Shown in pieces: positions 45,467-55,620 of a stretch of DNA of 64,000 bases. This DNA comes from Pachyseris speciosa (taxonomy: Eukaryota; Cnidaria; Anthozoa; Scleractinia; Pachyseridae). The translations under genes were made by a program, and so were the position numbers. Where the stretch lies: assembly GCA_016490735.1 (NCBI GenBank), contig JAEMWC010000006.1:1687001-1751000 (forward strand). The letters are read 5' to 3'. Below the pieces are notes generated by a model. The model was given only the letters and a program-made list of their open reading frames with translations, had not been told where the DNA came from and made no database searches. Positions within the stretch are counted from its first letter, which is position 1; each line of letters starts with the position of its first letter.

Positions 45467-47263
45467 ATGGGTGACCCCAGAGCTGCTGTTGTACAATTCC
45501 CGCAACAAGCGCAGAATCCACCAGCGCCAGCACAAGTTCAACAAGCCCAGAACCCTCCGGCGCCAGCACAAGTTCACCAAGCACAGAATCCGCCGGCGCC
45601 AGTACAAGTTCAACAAGCGCAGAACCCACCAGCGCCAGCGCAAGTTCAACAAGCGCAGAATACACCAGCGCCTGTCCAGGTTCAACAAGGGCAAAACCCA
45701 CCTGTTCAAGCGCAAGGTCAAGCGCCGGGAAATCTGGCCCTGTCGACGGACGAAAAACTTGAGGTAAAATTCTTTATCTATTTATCAGTCTTTCTCGCAC
45801 TTTATTTTAGCTCACCACGTGCTAGTGTCCGAAATTGTTGGTTATTTGCAAATATGAAATGTTCTTGGCCACGGAGTGAAACTCGTCAGAGTTTGTTATT
45901 TGCAAATGTGGAATGTTATTAGCTACGGAGTGAAACTCGTTAAGAGTTTGTTATTAGCGAATGTGAAACTCGCAAGAGTTTGCTATTTGCAAATATGAAA
46001 TGTTATTGCCACGAAGGAGTGATAACTCGTTAAGAGTTTGTTATTTGCTAATGTGAAATGTCACTGGCCACGGAGTGAAACTCGTTAAGAGTTTCTTATT
46101 TGCAAATGTGAAATGTTATTGGCCACGGACTGAAACTCGTAGAGTTTATTGGCAAATGTGAAACTCGAAAGAGTTTGCTATTTGCAAATGTGAAATGGTA
46201 TTGTCCACGGAGTGAAACTCGTTAAAGAGTTTCTTATTTGCAAATGTGAAATGTTATTGGCCACGGAGTGAAACTCGTTAAGAGTTTTGTTATTTGCAAA
46301 TGTGAAACTCGCAAGAGTTTGCTATTTGCAAATACGAAATGTTATTGGCCACGGAGTTAAACTCGTTAAGAGTTTTGTTATTTGCAAATGTGAAATGTTA
46401 TTGGCCACGGGGTGAAACTCGTAAAGAGTTTCTTTGCAAATGTGAAACTCGCAAGAGTTTGCGATTTGCAGATGTGAAATGTGATTGGCCACGGAGTGAA
46501 ACCCTGTAAGAGTTTGTTATTTGCAAATGGGGAATGTTATTGGCCATTTTAGTGAAACATTTTCAATGTTACCAGTTAGTGAGATGTCTATTGAATTGAC
46601 ATCGGGTGGCACGATACGCTTAGCAAGAATGTGTTATTTGATTTCAATTATGGGAATGTTACTGGCCGCTAAGGGAGGTGTTGTATGGACTTGTGTTACG
46701 GCTATAAAGCGTCTAAGAATATTTGCCTTACTCTTAAATTATAGGTTTTACAGAAAAAGTACAATGAGATGAAGGCAGACATGGATACCCTGTCATGTGC
46801 ATCAGTGGACAGCCTCCTCACTAGAATAAAGAACCTCGCCTCCCGTCCCATCGTGGAATTTAACAAGTACGAGGTCTTAGATTTACTGGAAGCCCTGAAA
46901 AACACTGCTCGTGACGTACGGCATGAAAAAGAGGGGTACTTTAGGCTGGTTTATGAAACCTTGAGGGGAAATCTGGATCAGCCTGACCAGATGTTCCGTA
47001 ATTTCCTGCTACCACTACTGGGCGACAAAGATCATGAAAAAATCTGAGGAATTGTGGCGAAAGTGGAAAAAAAAAAAAACAGACGTCAACTCCTACCAAT
47101 GCCTCTGTCTCATGCGAGCAGACCAAGTGCCCAACATAGTAATATTCGTTGTTATAATTGCGGAACGTTTGGGCATATCAGCGCAAACTGTTTCAAAAGA
47201 AGGCGGGAACCGCGCGGGCGTTCGTTTACGTCTGCTTCCCCAACTAAGAACGATAATAAATAA
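45467..47263 (+). pseudogene. DIRS Gag-like protein (spliced, frameshifted)
   Basis: The ATG at 45,467 (AAACATGGG context) begins a protein with five to six copies of a 12-residue QAQNPPAPAQVQ repeat, ending ...STDEKLE at a GAG/GTAAAA splice donor (45,763/45,764). The frame resumes at an acceptor ending at 46,744 or 46,753, both in the same phase, with KKYNEMKADMDTLSCASVDS and a helical region. It is then disrupted at two A-runs, near 47,036-47,042 and the A13 at 47,067-47,079. The C-terminal part carries a zinc knuckle CYNCGTFGHISANC (47,150-47,191; C-X2-C-X4-H-X4-C) and basic KRRREPRGR. Gag packages element RNA. The frameshifts fall in homopolymers, so some could be sequencing errors. Confidence 0.75.
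45840..46550 (+). repeat. Minisatellite filling the Gag intron
   Basis: About 13-15 units built on TTATTTGCAAATGTGAAATG, TTATTGGCCACGGAGTGAAA and CTCGTTAAGAGTTTG. A long (~55 bp) and a short (~32 bp) unit type are interleaved. The whole array lies between the inferred donor and acceptor, so it would not interrupt the protein. Confidence 0.85.
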
Positions 47264-47439
47264 CCATTTGTTAGATTTGGACCTCAAAGAACACATAATT
47301 GTTGCATATGAAGTTACTATTCTGTTAAACCATTAAGATATGATCATCCTGTAAAATCGTGTACAGATATTTCAATAAATATCATTATGTGGCAATACAC
47401 TGTTATTTTATCTCCCCACTCCTTTTCTTTTCTCGTGTT

Positions 47440-47483
47440 ATAATAATAATAATAATAATAATTATTATTATTATTATTATTAT
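47440..47483. repeat. (TAA)n/(TTA)n palindromic microsatellite
   Basis: TAATAATAA repeats switch to ATTATTATT, making a self-complementary AT-rich run between Gag and RT. Confidence 0.88.
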
Positions 47484-47605
47484 GTTTTTGTTTTGTTTTC
47501 TTTTTCTCCCCTAATAGAGTAGTGACAGTCTATCGCTGGGTCATGACTGTCACCCCCTGCTGACCTCAGTTCCCCACCTTATTATTCCTTTGTTTTTATA
47601 CCTAG

Positions 47606-49843
47606 ATCACCACCAATCTCCCTTGGGAATGGGAGTTTGACACGCAGTTTGATGAGAAAGTTGTAAAATACTCAAACATGCCACGGAAACCAATCACATG
47701 GGTGAACTGGATGGGAACATCACTCGAGGCTAGCTCAGGGGTGACGGTCCAGGAATTCTCCGAACAATACATACACAAAGTGATCCATGGGGAAGAATTA
47801 GCAGACCCAGCGAAATTACTATTTAGAGACCCATACGCCTTTCATGCAGGCGAACGGCACAAACATTACGGTAAATGGTGTAAAATCATGAGCGACAACC
47901 CCTCACCAGAACAAGCTACGATATTAAGGTGGATTCGCGATGGAGTCTCCATTTTTGAATTCTTTCAATCATTCTCTGGCAACTTTAAAGGCCGTCATTA
48001 TCAATCGGATCGTCCCCCACCTGCTCTCTTTGCATAGACGACCGCCATAATGGTCAACCACAAGTTTCCCTCGAACAAGGCCCATACAGATCACTCAAGA
48101 CTGTGGAAGAACGTAACCTCGCAGCGGCCAAATCAGCGATTTTCCTTGTCGCTTATTACCTCATTGACTTAGGATATTTCCTCAGGGGCAGCCAACGAGC
48201 CAAATCAAGCAAAAGCTGTAGAAAGGCATTTTTAGGTACCTTATTATGTTTGAAGTCTGTTTAAAGCGATTTTTTCATAAGCTAGAAGAAGTTCATCTGT
48301 TCGGATTCCCTAGCTGAAATTTTAATTGCCCGAAAATGTTAGGGAACAAAATCTTCCTTTGAGAAAATGCAAGCTGAAATGAACTTTCCACGAACTTTCT
48401 AGGGGATTATTTTCTTTTCGAAAATGCTAGCTGACGTTTTTGACTGCCAAAAACAGCAATTACGACCTCTCCGAAAACCTCAGGGGCTAGGATTTCCCAA
48501 TTTCGAATCTTTTAGGCTTCGTTTTAGTTACGAAAATCCGAGTGCACTGTTAAATCGACGCCGAAAGTGCAAGGCGAATTACCCTCCACCGAACAGATAT
48601 CTACCGAAACTTGTCGTTGGGTGCCCCTGTTTCCTGGGTCTTTCCAAATCTATATTAACCCCACGACAAGTGGTTCCATACCTGGGTTTTCTTTCAGACT
48701 CAGTTAGAATGGTATTCCACCTAATTGCGGAAGAAGGGAAAATTCTTGAATCTGATCCGTGAAACCCTCTCCTGTCAAGTGGTATCAGTAAAGACCCTTC
48801 AACGATTAGCTGGAAAATGCGTTTCTTTTTCTTTGGTGGTCCCTGGGGCGTTGCTTTTCACACGAGAAATGAATTGCGCAATCTCTAAAGATATGCGTTC
48901 CAATAAACCCGTCCGCCTTTATAAGGCTCTTCAGGAGGAAATTACCCACTGGTTATTCCTGGAAAATTGGGATGACCCTTTACCTTGGAGGGATGAACGC
49001 CATCTTCGCATATCCCTTGCAACTGATGCCTCCGGCTCAGGATGGGGTGGAAAGCTGTTATCACCACCCATAGCAAGTGTCGCAGATTACTGGACGGAGA
49101 CGGAACAAGGTTATGATCGCAACACAAGAGAAGCAATCGCTCTAAACAAAGTCCTTTTGTCTTTCGCTGATGTCCTTAAGGATGCTAGAGTGGACGCAGA
49201 GATAGACAACAAAGCTCTCTATATTTATTGGTGTAATCAGGGTGGTAGGAGTGTAACCCTGAACAGAGCTATTAAAGAGCTCTTTTTTACTACGGTCAAG
49301 TTAAACATCGTGTTGCAACTATCATTTATCCCCACGAATGAAAACCCGGCAGACGCTCCTTCAAAAAGGCTATCGACCCTCGATAGTATGCTCAGCCCAA
49401 GATTGTGGGGGAGAGTCCAGTGTGAATTTGGGGGCCCTGGGGGCCATACTTGTGATCTGATGGCCCTGGACTCAAACGCAATGAGAGGTTTCGACGGGAG
49501 GAGCCTTCCTCATTTTACCCCTCGGCCTTCCCCAGAATCCTCCGGGGTAAATGTACTTGCACAAAACCTATCAGGTGAAGTTGCTTTTCTTGACTCACCC
49601 TACGTCTTCCCCCCCCCCCTGCCCCCGCCATTAGTAGGCCCTGTCTTACGTCATCTGGAACGCCGTCACAGATCTTGCACAATGGTAGTTTTAGACATAT
49701 ACCCAAGGAAATACTGGTGGCCACTGATCCAGAAGTACTCTACTAAGTCCTGTAGACTAGCCCATAAAGGGGACCACAACGCCCTCTTGAAACCATCAGC
49801 AGCCGGTTGGATTCCTCATCCTGGACTCCCTGGAGACCTGTGA
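47606..49843 (+). pseudogene. DIRS reverse transcriptase / RNase H (internal deletion, MITE insertion, frameshifts)
   Basis: A polypyrimidine tract and acceptor at 47,604-47,605 precede an open frame containing ILRWIRDGVSIFEFFQSF and SDRPPPALF, the N-terminal RT region of DIRS elements. The next text, one frame away, is IDDRHNGQPQ (from 48,034), which fits the YxDD catalytic box; the fingers/palm between them are therefore deleted. The thumb is split by a MITE (48,183-48,629) and resumes with LTPRQVVPYLGFLSDS. A frameshift near 48,735 leads into RNase H with LATDASGSGWGG (D), NTREAIALNK (E), IDNKALYIYW (D) and NPADAPSKR (D), all four acidic positions kept. The tail has GGPGGHTCDLMALDSN, typical of this group. 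Two adjacent in-frame-shifted pieces cannot make a working enzyme. Confidence 0.82.
48183..48629. mobile_element. MITE, TIR CAGGGGCA(G/C)CCAACGA, TSD TTTCCT (copy 2, inside RT)
   Basis: This is the same family as 17,710-18,146, with internal similarity throughout. TTTCCT flanks it at 48,177-48,182 and 48,630-48,635. Element plus duplication adds 453 bp, a multiple of three, but an in-frame TAA at 48,262 stops translation. The insertion postdates the DIRS element. Confidence 0.9.
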
Positions 49844-49989
49844 GCTTACGCTCTTAATTTCCACTAAGGTAAAACATGTTGCAACGTTGTAGATCTGAAC
49901 TGAATCTCTACTGTAATCGAATAGGGTAATTAGATAACTGACTGGTACAGTTCAATGCCTGATCGACCTCTCTGTATCTTTGTTGGCAG

Positions 49990-51332
49990 GAGCTACCTAC
50001 TGTGGCGAAGCTTTTTCTACCATCCGTGAGATGCCCCGACTGCAGTTACGCGAATGACAGCACCTTTTATTTCTGCCAGATGTGTGGCTACAAAAGGAAA
50101 AGACTCCTACTAATATCAACTCTTATACTGATGTGAATTTAGAAAAGTTAGATAACCGACTTAAGCAATTAGCCTTGTTTGATCAGGCGACTAGGTATGC
50201 AATGCAAAAAGACTCCCTCCAGAGAGAATTAGAAAATTTTTTAGCTTCACTCCCAAGCTCCTCTACGATGATGACGGCAACTCCTCGGGACATATGCCGT
50301 TTTCTTGTTTATAAAGAGAAATCAGGGAAAACGCAAGTTCATAAGAATGGATGTATTTATATAGGAAAGAAAGGTCCTTTTAAATGTGGCTGACTTTCAT
50401 ATAACACAGTCGATTCATATATTGGAAAATTAAGGGCAATATTTCATGCCGTTGGCCGACGTGGGGAATGGGATTTGCGCTTAGGTTTAGGAAATCCGGC
50501 TGGTGACAGTTCAGTAAAGGATTACCTTCGTCTGGTTACTACTGAGCAACTCCAGGCACGAGTAACTCCCAGACAGGCCACCTCCTTTTTTGTGGACAAA
50601 TTAGCTCAGCTTGCCAAGTATCTAGACCAGTGTATTCAGTCTGGAGCGGCCACTCCATTACAGCATTTTATCTTCGCACGGGACCAAGCTTACTTTAAAA
50701 GTGTCTTTTCTAGTGGGGACCGACCACGGGATATGGGTCAGGTTAAAGTTCCGGAAATTTTAAGGCTTCCGAATGACGATGGTTTTTTGTTTAACCATGT
50801 GTGGGAAAGACCCTAAGGGACGGGGACAGTAATGTGTTTGGTATCAGACGTAACTCTAATACAACTATATGCCCAGTAAAAGGTATTGAGGAATACATGG
50901 CGATATCACAACAATTACAGATCGACCTGACTACCGGGTATCTCTTCAGACCAACTACCCCCCCCCCAAGGTGGTGTTATAGATGCGTCATTCAGTTCGT
51001 CGGCTGCTGAGGCACGCCTCAAAGTGTATCTGAAAGAGATGGGGGCTGATGACGGAGAGACCCTACATAGTTTTAGGTTCGGATGTGCGATAACCCTGGC
51101 GTTGTCGGGTGTGGAATTGTCGGAGATCATGGACCACGTTGGGTGGTCACGACGCCACACTGCCTTGCACTATTTGCAGCTAGCCAAAGTCCTCAACCCT
51201 GCTGGAGCCTCGGTCACCTTAGCTGCGACAGAGACAGATGTTCTCATGGATTGGCAAGACATTAACGAACTGAAGCGCTTTGTATGTGCTTTTCCTCCAG
51301 ACAAGCCTGAGAAACGGCCTCGCCTGGAATGA
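49990..51332 (+). pseudogene. DIRS tyrosine recombinase with N-terminal zinc ribbon
   Basis: An acceptor (CTGTATCTTTGTTGGCAG) ends at 49,989. The following frame encodes a zinc ribbon CPDC...CQMCGYKRK (50,032-50,085), then after a frameshift a helical core-binding region (NRLKQLALFDQATRYAMQKD), a TGA at 50,391, and YNTVDSYIGKLRAIF. Another shift near 50,800 gives KTLRDGDSNVFGIRR, holding the likely first catalytic Arg. A shift at a C-run (50,960-50,968) precedes ETLHSFRFG (HxxR), DHVGW (H/W) and TALHYLQ (nucleophilic Tyr). The full R-HxxR-W-Y set is recognisable. This enzyme would integrate the circular cDNA. The C-terminus is KPEKRPRLE. Confidence 0.82.
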
Positions 51333-51512
51333 TACCATTTATGTAATAGAAATGAGAAAATACACTGCATGTTCTGATAGCCATTTTATAGTGAGTTTGG
51401 GGAGGGAAGTGTCTGGGAAGAATGAGGTTGGGGTAAATAAGATTGGGATGATCCTTCGTCTCGGGGGTTCTGGGGTGAGGATAAGGGCAAAGCGAAGCGG
51501 AAGGTAGCGCGT

Positions 51513-51580
51513 GGATCAACTTTCTACTCATACCTTATCAGGCTGAGCGTGAAAAGTGAGCGTTGTGCAATAGAATACTA
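51513..51580 (+). repeat. Split direct repeat B1
   Basis: 68 bp nearly identical to B2 (51,829-51,896): GGATC(A/G)ACTTTCTAC(T/C)CATACC to AATAGAATACTA. Confidence 0.93.
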
Positions 51581-51752
51581 TTCACAATGCTCGACAATAA
51601 AGCGCGAAGCGTGATATCACACGGAACTGCCAAATAAACACATATCAGGAGTTGCACGTCTTTTACGCACCCCAGGATAACAATAAATACAGGATCCGTT
51701 GTTTTCTCGTTCAGTCTCTCAGTTTTCCAGCGCGAAGGAGGAAAGGGGGAAC
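51581..51752 (+). repeat. Split direct repeat A2
   Basis: Second copy of A1, directly abutting B1 with no spacer, as expected for the internal B1A2 junction of PAT/Ngaro elements. Confidence 0.93.
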
Positions 51753-51828
51753 GGCCCTCCACACCCACTCTCTTGCAGGAAAGTTCGTGTCCGAGCACAT
51801 GGGTACAAGCTATCGCCTCCTAAACGCT

Positions 51829-51896
51829 GGATCGACTTTCTACCCATACCTTATCAGGCTGAGCGTGAAAAGTGAGCGTTGTGCAATAGAATACTA
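51829..51896 (+). repeat. Split direct repeat B2 (right end of the element)
   Basis: Ends ...AATAGAATACTA. The next bases (CTCACTATC) differ from the A2 start, which marks the right boundary. Confidence 0.92.
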
Positions 51897-52502
51897 CTCA
51901 CTATCTATCACAGAATAGATAGCGAGTAGCGTAGCCAATCAGAGAACGGCATTCGTGATAGAACGCTAGTAGATTTATATTAATCCAGAATATGTCGTCA
52001 ATATACCTTGCCTAAAAGCGTTTCGGGTAGGAATTGGTTTGAGTGCTCTGTTAAGATACTGTAGGAATGGGAGAGCTATCTTTATAGAAAGAGTCGTATC
52101 TCTTGCACACTGTCTCTAGTCCATCCTTATTCTCAACCCATACTGAAGAACGAGATCGATTCCAATCGCCGAAATTTTGTCTAAATAATGCCGCTTAAAT
52201 TGTGGTTCCAGCTCCTAGGCACACTCAGAAATAGGAAGAGCGCAAGTAACAATGGCATATTCCGCCAGACTTCGCTTCAATTGCTGAATTATTCACTATT
52301 ACAGACAGAAACTCGCATTTGCATGCTATCGACTACTATTAAGCCATCGAAAGTGGTACACCAATATGGCGACCGGAAATGATGTGATGTCACGTGAAAA
52401 CGATCTTTTTACAATAACTGTCAAAATTCTCGCGCGCTGATTGGCTAATTTTTATCGTCAATGAGAGTACAGACAAATGAAATTTAAATTTATGCGAGAT
52501 GG
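51897..52502. other. Right part of the element into which DIRS inserted
   Basis: Begins with a small palindrome (CTATCTATCACAGAATAGATAG), then GCGTAGCCAATCAGAG, and shows GCGCGCTGATTGGCT and ATGAGAGTAC at 52,430-52,470. These are the same landmarks as in the hairpin elements at 32, 41 and 45 kb. Confidence 0.45.
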
Positions 52503-52653
52503 AGTAGGGCGACACGCAGGACTTTAATATTGTTGATGACACCCGCCCTGATGGGGAAAAAGAGCTAGAATTATCATATGCTGAACTCGTGTCTTATGTA
52601 GAAGCTCCTGAAAATGAAGCAACTGAAAGAAAAACAACCTTGTTTCCGAATTA
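52503..52653 (+). pseudogene. Possible start of a second hairpin-family ORF, broken
   Basis: ATGGAG is followed by a TAG and then an open 44-codon stretch including GDTQDFNIVDDTRPDGEKEL and YAELVSYVEAPENEA, ending in TAA. It follows the GAGAGTAC landmark in the same way as the Crypton-like ATG at 40,746 follows its leader. The family is not recognised from so short a piece. Confidence 0.3.
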
Positions 52654-53194
52654 AGCGGTGATGACTTTTAAGAAATAGGCCAAAGGCTCTAATCGAAACA
52701 AGTTATAGTGGTTTGTGATTTTTCCAGGTAAAGACACACGATAACAATTCTAACAGTCCAGTTTCTATCGACAAAACATTTCCTAGACTTCTTGTTTTAA
52801 CAAAACTTTCGCCAGAAACAAAAAACTCCTCGTAACTGTTCATTGGACATCGACGTAACTTCTGTCAAGTTTCCCACCTGGTGCTCTGAACATGAACTAA
52901 ACAAAAGACTTGCTCGGAATGACTGAGGAAGAGCCAGACGAAAGTCTTCGCTGCTGTTAGGCCAAGGCACGGGCCTCTGGAGCCAGTTGGTATGTTGTTG
53001 TTTGTTTACGATTAAAAGATAAAGTCAGTCGAGTTTCCGTCCGTCCTTAGAGCACGAACACACACGGACCATGCATGACAACCAACGTAACAATTTTGAA
53101 TTCAAGATGATCAAATTTTGAACTGGTCATGTAACCAGTAGGTTTGTGTCATGAATTTGGCTGACAGGAGATGTCTACCTTGACAAGAGGGCTC
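52654..53194. other. Non-coding spacer
   Basis: No feature recognised. Confidence 0.4.
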
Positions 53195-53390
53195 ATATCT
53201 CTAAATTTCCTTCTTTGTATATCAAGACCAGAGTTGTTACAATTTGCGTTGTTACATTTGACATTAATGAATTAATTACATTATGCGGTAAAAAGTTGAT
53301 ACAATTCGCGTTAAAGAATTGTTACATTTTGCGTCAAAAGGTGTTACGTTTCGCGTAGGTTAATGTTACATTTTGCGGCGTAACAGGAAG
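53195..53390. repeat. Array of degenerate TGTTACATTTTGCG motifs
   Basis: Seven variants of (T)GTTACA(T/A)TTTGCG lie within 190 bp (for example GTTACAATTTGCG, GATACAATTCGCG, GTTACATTTTGCG, GTTACGTTTCGCG) at irregular spacing. They could be sub-terminal binding sites of a DNA transposon. Confidence 0.65.
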
Positions 53391-53449
53391 CCTTTCATTT
53401 AGTATCGCCGCTTAGCGATAAAAAAAATCTAGTCTCATCTTAGCGACAG

Positions 53450-53830
53450 ATCAGCATTAAGTATCTCTGAATCGATAGCAACAAAAGAACTCTCGCTGAT
53501 ACCGCATTTGGTCCTATAAGGGATAGTGATCAATACTAAAGAGAGGCGAGAACCGACTTCGAATTCTATGCAACATCATTTCCATTTGGACCATAAACGA
53601 TTTTAAACCAACGTGTTAGAGACCATTCAAAGAACGAGCAAATCCTAACATCTCTGCAACATACACAACAAAAATAACACACAACTGTATTTTCCATGAT
53701 CAGCCACGACTTTTACTGTTATATGAACATTGACTTTCAGCTTATCACTCACCGCTTGATTAAAAGATAAATTCTGAACAAAGCCAGCAAAACGTATGGC
53801 AGAATACACTGACGTTCCCGCGGGAAAGCT
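53450..53830 (-). repeat. Exon/splice-donor block, copy I
   Basis: Diverged copy of the block at 59,550-59,900, with the same order of landmarks (CTGAATCGAT, TTTGGTCCTAT, ACGATTTTAAACCAAC, TCCTAACATCTCT, ATGATCAG). On the minus strand it ends in CAAGCG followed by the consensus donor GTGAGT (52-47 of 53,7xx). Copies II and III carry the same donor. Confidence 0.6.
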
Positions 53831-53867
53831 AATTCATCGTAGAACCGCGGCCCAGTTGTTCATTGTT

Positions 53868-53935
53868 TGGCTATAAAACCAGGAATGGAACCCGCGACAC
53901 ATTGGTGGAAGGCGAGCGCTCTCACCTCAGCGCCA
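53868..53935 (-). mobile_element. tRNA-derived SINE head fragment, second family
   Basis: On the minus strand GCTGAGGTGAGAGCGCTCGC, then CTTCCACCAATGTG and GCGGGTTCCATTCC give tRNA-like A- and B-box regions. They differ from the SINE at 19 kb. No body or tail is evident, so only the head survives. Confidence 0.5.
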
Positions 53936-55214
53936 ACACTGCTTTCCATGATCCCTTATTGGATGTACCTGACTTCGACACCTTACTGCTCCCTAAAATC
54001 ATTTTTTTAGCCCTTTTCATCGACAATAGCCTTCGCTTACACATTTTCCAAATTTTCTTTTGCTAGTTGCTACATTAATTTCCTTCAACCAAAGAGCTGA
54101 AAACTCAAATTTTGAAAAAATGGGATCCTCGAAGGTTTACAATAAACTTACGTTTTTAATACTTCTTGAAATTATATATCCAAACGTCCTGGCAGCCACC
54201 TAGCCCATATTGTTTACTCCTAAAATATTAATTTGCAGTTAATTCAACAAACTGGCTTCAAATACCTCAAAACTATCTTTAAAAGCTTTACAGCTATTAC
54301 ACTGTGTCAAAGCAAAATTTTGGATAAAGACTCACTAGAGTCACTAGATTATATTAGAGCTTAATGAAAATTATTCCAGGACAAGAATGACTTATACTAC
54401 AATGTAAACCAAATAGCTCATCCGAAAAACTGAATGCTACAAATCTACTACCAACACCTGTGTTTTTTGGTGATAACCGTGCAGCCAGCCCTCTTGGATC
54501 CCACAAACCATCAACGTATTGACATTTAATAACTGAAATTCAACACGCGAGAAACAGCAGAATTGAGCTGAGATACGCTTCACGGCTTCCGACAAGCGAC
54601 GAAGTGTTTATAAAACTTGGGCGTATCAGGAATAAAAAGCTCTTGATGCGGCACTCTAAAGAGGTGCATATAATCCACATTTCTATCAAAGCATGATTTT
54701 TATTCAGTTGACCCCACTTTAGCAAAACATTACGCTTTCAACATAAACCGACAGAAACTGTCAGGATTGAAGAGATTGGAAAAGGAAAACGAATACAGAA
54801 GTCGCCGTTCCGGCTATCCTTTGCTTGATCAAAATAAAATAATTGTCGAAATAAGCGACGATTATTTCAACTTCACACCCGAAGTGATACGAGGAGGACA
54901 GACCTACAGATTTTCGTAACTTATCCATAGCGAATTTACTGGTTTATTTTTTACGTAATCTATTTCCATTTCATGCTAGCATACTAATTTTATTTTGCTT
55001 GGCCAACAAATTACATCAAACATATCATAAACATTAAATTTAAATTTCCCTTCGTGAAATTAATCATAAAAAGCTGAGTCTTTCAAAAGCCTCTTCGTGG
55101 AGTAACTCAAAAACCCTCTTCTCAAAGACCTCGAATAAAGCCGGTACCTCAGTCTCTTTCTGGCGGTTGTTACTGAATCAGCAATACAATTTTGGTCATC
55201 AGCGTGTCATAGGA
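53936..55214. other. Non-coding interval
   Basis: Contains a stretch near 54,825-54,900 (GATCAAAATAAAATAAT... CTTCACACCCGAAGTGATA) resembling 59,966-60,025, i.e. the sequence upstream of copy II, as if copy I were separated from its upstream flank by inserted DNA. No gene supported. Confidence 0.4.
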
Positions 55215-55620
55215 TAGCAAGCCTTATTCAACTTCGGTTCCAAGTCAAGCGGAATGGTTTGTTGTTCAATTTTAGTTGAACTAATCCTCACCGCCGAATG
55301 AAAAGCGAAAGAAAAAAAATGCCACTTGGAAACTGAAACCATGCTATACTTTTACTGTCAACAATTGTAATTGTTGTTAGGGCTTCTTTAGCAAACAATT
55401 TAAGTCACAGAAATGTGTAGGGAAAACAAACTTTACTCTTCAAATTTTCGTGAGATTGTCTACTTTCCAAAAATGCTATCTGGTCATATTTTGCACTTCA
55501 AACAATAGCGTTGCCTCTCCCGAAAAGGAATTTAAGTTTCCCAGTGGTGGCAAATTTCATAAAAGAAAATTCAAGTTTTGATCACAATTTTATCCTGATT
55601 TCTCACGCGAAAGAGTCCAC
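55215..55620. repeat. Dispersed repeat, intact copy
   Basis: Runs parallel to 62,527-62,785 from AAGCC(T)TATTCAACTTCGG through TTCCAAGTCAAG, GTTTGTTGTTCAATTTTAGT, TTTACTGTCAACA, TTCTTTAGCAAACAATTT to GAGATTGTC. Beyond the point where the second copy is interrupted, this copy continues with AAAAATGCTATCTGG. Confidence 0.75.

Larger units (their letters stand above)
45231..51896 (+). mobile_element. PAT/Ngaro-type DIRS retrotransposon (tyrosine-recombinase retroelement), decayed
   Basis: The 6.67-kb element has the split-direct-repeat layout of PAT/Ngaro elements: A1 (45,231-45,402), internal genes, B1 (51,513-51,580) directly joined to A2 (51,581-51,752), then B2 (51,829-51,896). Coding regions in order are Gag with a CCHC knuckle, RT/RNase H, and a tyrosine recombinase. 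Such elements are copied by RT to a circular DNA and inserted by the recombinase without an integrase or target duplication. CTA precedes A1 and ends both B repeats, consistent with a short recombination core. Every coding region is broken by frameshifts, a stop, an internal RT deletion or the MITE insertion, so this copy is inactive. Confidence 0.9.

Noticed and set aside
45411..45721. Minus-strand leucine-rich frames over the Gag repeats
   Set aside because: Complement of the Pro/Gln/Ala-rich 12-residue repeats. Periodicity explains the openness.
45231..51752. LTRs of a Gypsy or Copia retrotransposon
   Set aside because: The long repeats are not terminal on the right, B repeats are added, no aspartic protease or DDE integrase is present, and the recombinase is a tyrosine recombinase.
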